Assembly (NCBI RefSeq): GCF_031081985.1
Contig: NZ_JARWSK010000003.1
Coordinates: 186,001 to 250,000, forward strand
DNA from: Komagataeibacter xylinus
GTDB taxonomy: Bacteria; Pseudomonadota; Alphaproteobacteria; Acetobacterales; Acetobacteraceae
Direction of reading: 5' to 3'
Length of the DNA stretch: 64,000 nucleotides
The notes under the pieces are model-generated. The model did not search any database. It saw only the letters and a list, made by a program, of their open reading frames with translations, and was not told where the DNA came from. Shown one piece after another: positions 63,003-64,000 of the stretch; the first letter of the stretch is position 1; each line of letters begins with the position of its first letter. The translations under genes and the position numbers were made by a program.

Positions 63003-63867
63003 GCGGGGCTGCTGACGGGCAGTGATCGGGCACGGGTAGCAGCCGGAACTCGCGCAACGTGCCCGCGAGCCTGAACTGCCCGAAATCAAGATCAAGCCGG
63101 TCGGCCACGCCGTTGGGAAAATAGCGCATGCCCTGCTCGAATATCGGCCCCATGTCGCGCGTGGTGGGGTTGTAATAGGCAATATGCACCCGCTGCGCCC
63201 CAAGGGGGGCAAGGGCTGCAAACGGCGTTGCCACCGGCGGCGCCTCGCGCGCAAGCAGCAGCACATAGGTGTTCAGCGCCCCGGTCTCGACCGTGCCATC
63301 GAACAGGGGCGGTGCGATCTCGGTCTGGCCTGCCTGGCCCGCCGCGATCACGCTGGCGGTATGCGCCACGGGGAACAGCGTGCCTGCGGGCAGCGCCACG
63401 TCATGCACGCCGGGCGCGGTATAATGCACCCTGCCGCCCGTGGGGCGCATATGGGCCTCGCCTGCTATGCGCGGGCTGGGCTGGCCGTTTTCGCTCTGGT
63501 CGGCGCGGAAGATGAGGGATGAGCCATCCTTGTCCTCCAGCACCGCGTAATCGGAATCGCTGTCATGCTCGTCCCCTTCGCGACCCACGCTGCGCACATG
63601 CAGTTGCTGCTGGGTGGACCAGGCCGTGCACATGTCAGACAGCACGAAGGTCAGCCTGCCCTCCGCCGTCACCACATCGCCATTGCCCACGGCGGAAAGG
63701 ACAAGATCATACACCGCCCGATGCGCCGCCATTGCCACGGGCGGGGCAGCATGCGCCGGGCCATGCCACAGCCCCATGGCCACCATGGCCGCGATCACGC
63801 CACGCTGATACGCCCGCCGCACCCTCATGCGGCGCGCCGTGAGGGAGGAGTCCTTCACGGCGTGCAT
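62977..63867 (-). CDS. eipB: Cell envelope integrity protein EipB family (DUF1849)
   Basis: 296 residues with a basic N-terminal extension and signal peptide (about 20-41, GVIAAMVAMGLWHGPAHAA). The mature region begins AHRAVYDLVLSAVGNGDVVTAEGRL, the characteristic EipB/DUF1849 opening. A cysteine in SDMCTAW and another near the C-terminus (PDHCPS) correspond in position to the pair that forms an internal disulfide in Brucella EipB. EipB is a periplasmic beta-spiral protein needed for envelope stability. It lies 5 bp downstream of the aspS stop, so it is probably cotranscribed with aspS. Family assignment by N-terminal pattern and cysteine placement. Confidence 0.8.
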   Translation of the reverse strand: MHAVKDSSLTARRMRVRRAYQRGVIAAMVAMGLWHGPAHAAPPVAMAAHRAVYDLVLSAVGNGDVVTAEGRLTFVLSDMCTAWSTQQQLHVRSVGREGDEHDSDSDYAVLEDKDGSSLIFRADQSENGQPSPRIAGEAHMRPTGGRVHYTAPGVHDVALPAGTLFPVAHTASVIAAGQAGQTEIAPPLFDGTVETGALNTYVLLLAREAPPVATPFAALAPLGAQRVHIAYYNPTTRDMGPIFEQGMRYFPNGVADRLDLDFGQFRLAGTLREFRLLPVPDHCPSAAPLSPQHKPL

Positions 63868-63872
63868 GACGC

Positions 63873-64000
63873 TCAGTCCTTCTTCTGGCCGGGCTTGGGG
63901 CGCGGCAGGTCGAGGGCGAGCGAGAGCTCCTTGAGCCGCTGCGGCTCGACGGGGGCAGGCGCGCCCATCATCAGGTCCTCGCCCTGCTGGTTGAGCGGGA
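63873..64000 (-). CDS. aspS: Aspartate--tRNA ligase, C-terminal end (cut by window edge)
   Basis: Only the last 42 codons are in the window. The minus strand reads PLNQQGEDLMMGAPAPVEPQ, then RLKELSLALD and a basic end GQKKD. The NQQ-x2-DLMMGAP segment is the conserved C-terminus of bacterial AspRS. It is the sixth aminoacyl-tRNA synthetase gene of the window. Confidence 0.9.
   Translation of the reverse strand, partial: PLNQQGEDLMMGAPAPVEPQRLKELSLALDLPRPKPGQKKD

Overview
The window is a stretch of a high-GC alphaproteobacterial chromosome, almost certainly from the acetic acid bacteria (Acetobacteraceae, most like Komagataeibacter or Gluconacetobacter). This rests on overall protein similarity as I recognise it, on the fused aroK-aroB gene, on a malate:quinone oxidoreductase, and on operon orders typical of Rhodospirillales (pyrH-frr-uppS, rpoZ-rsh-acpS-lepB-rnc-era, argS-SPOR-scpAB-tatBC-serS). 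The genus is inferred. No rRNA, tRNA, CRISPR array, insertion sequence, prophage or plasmid gene was seen. Nearly all of the window is core chromosome.

Layout. 0-8.5 kb is a minus-strand housekeeping block: uppS (cut by the left edge), frr, pyrH, era, rnc, lepB, acpS, rsh, rpoZ, folK. 8.6-24.7 kb is mixed: a NYN-domain protein, mqo, a phosphate acyltransferase, a beta-hydroxyacid dehydrogenase, a phytoene/squalene-synthase-family protein, sodB, a sugar MFS transporter, yajC, a DUF815 ATPase, a Rieske oxygenase coupled to a GNAT-Nudix fusion protein, an SMP-30 lactonase, a CinA-like protein, accA and xerD. 24.8-26.6 kb is the aroK-aroB fusion. 26.8-31 kb carries three consecutive OmpA-type outer-membrane protein genes, two of them almost identical over their 3' halves. 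31-43.6 kb holds gtrA, tenA, alaS, a beta-carbonic anhydrase, a secreted EEP-family phosphoesterase, a Tat-exported Rossmann oxidoreductase, an HdeD-like membrane protein, rpsD, prfC, cysS and trmJ. 43.7-54 kb has gltX, a nicotinate phosphoribosyltransferase, class II DAHP synthase, glutathione reductase, ferredoxin-NADP reductase and a Suv3-like RNA helicase. 54-61 kb is the serS-tatC-tatB-scpB-scpA-SPOR-argS block. It is followed by a decayed dgt remnant, erpA, xthA, an EipB-family envelope gene and the 3' end of aspS.

Functional themes. Six aminoacyl-tRNA synthetase genes (alaS, cysS, gltX, serS, argS, aspS) lie in the right half, together with rpsD, prfC and trmJ. Two shikimate-pathway entry enzymes (aroG type II and AroKB) are present but unlinked. 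Envelope functions (three OmpA proteins, EipB, a SPOR protein, TatBC, LepB, YajC) recur throughout.

Most notable non-genic signal. A family of about 80-bp AT-rich imperfect palindromes, with terminal inverted repeats and two internal hairpins, occurs eight times (five full-length, one internally deleted, two half copies), usually just after stop codons in convergent intergenic gaps. Other items worth checking are the dgt pseudogene, gaps in otherwise conserved clusters (tatA and nagZ absent, yajC without secDF), and an 18-nt motif shared upstream of ompA copies 2 and 3. I did not find a clearly new defence, mobile or biosynthetic system.
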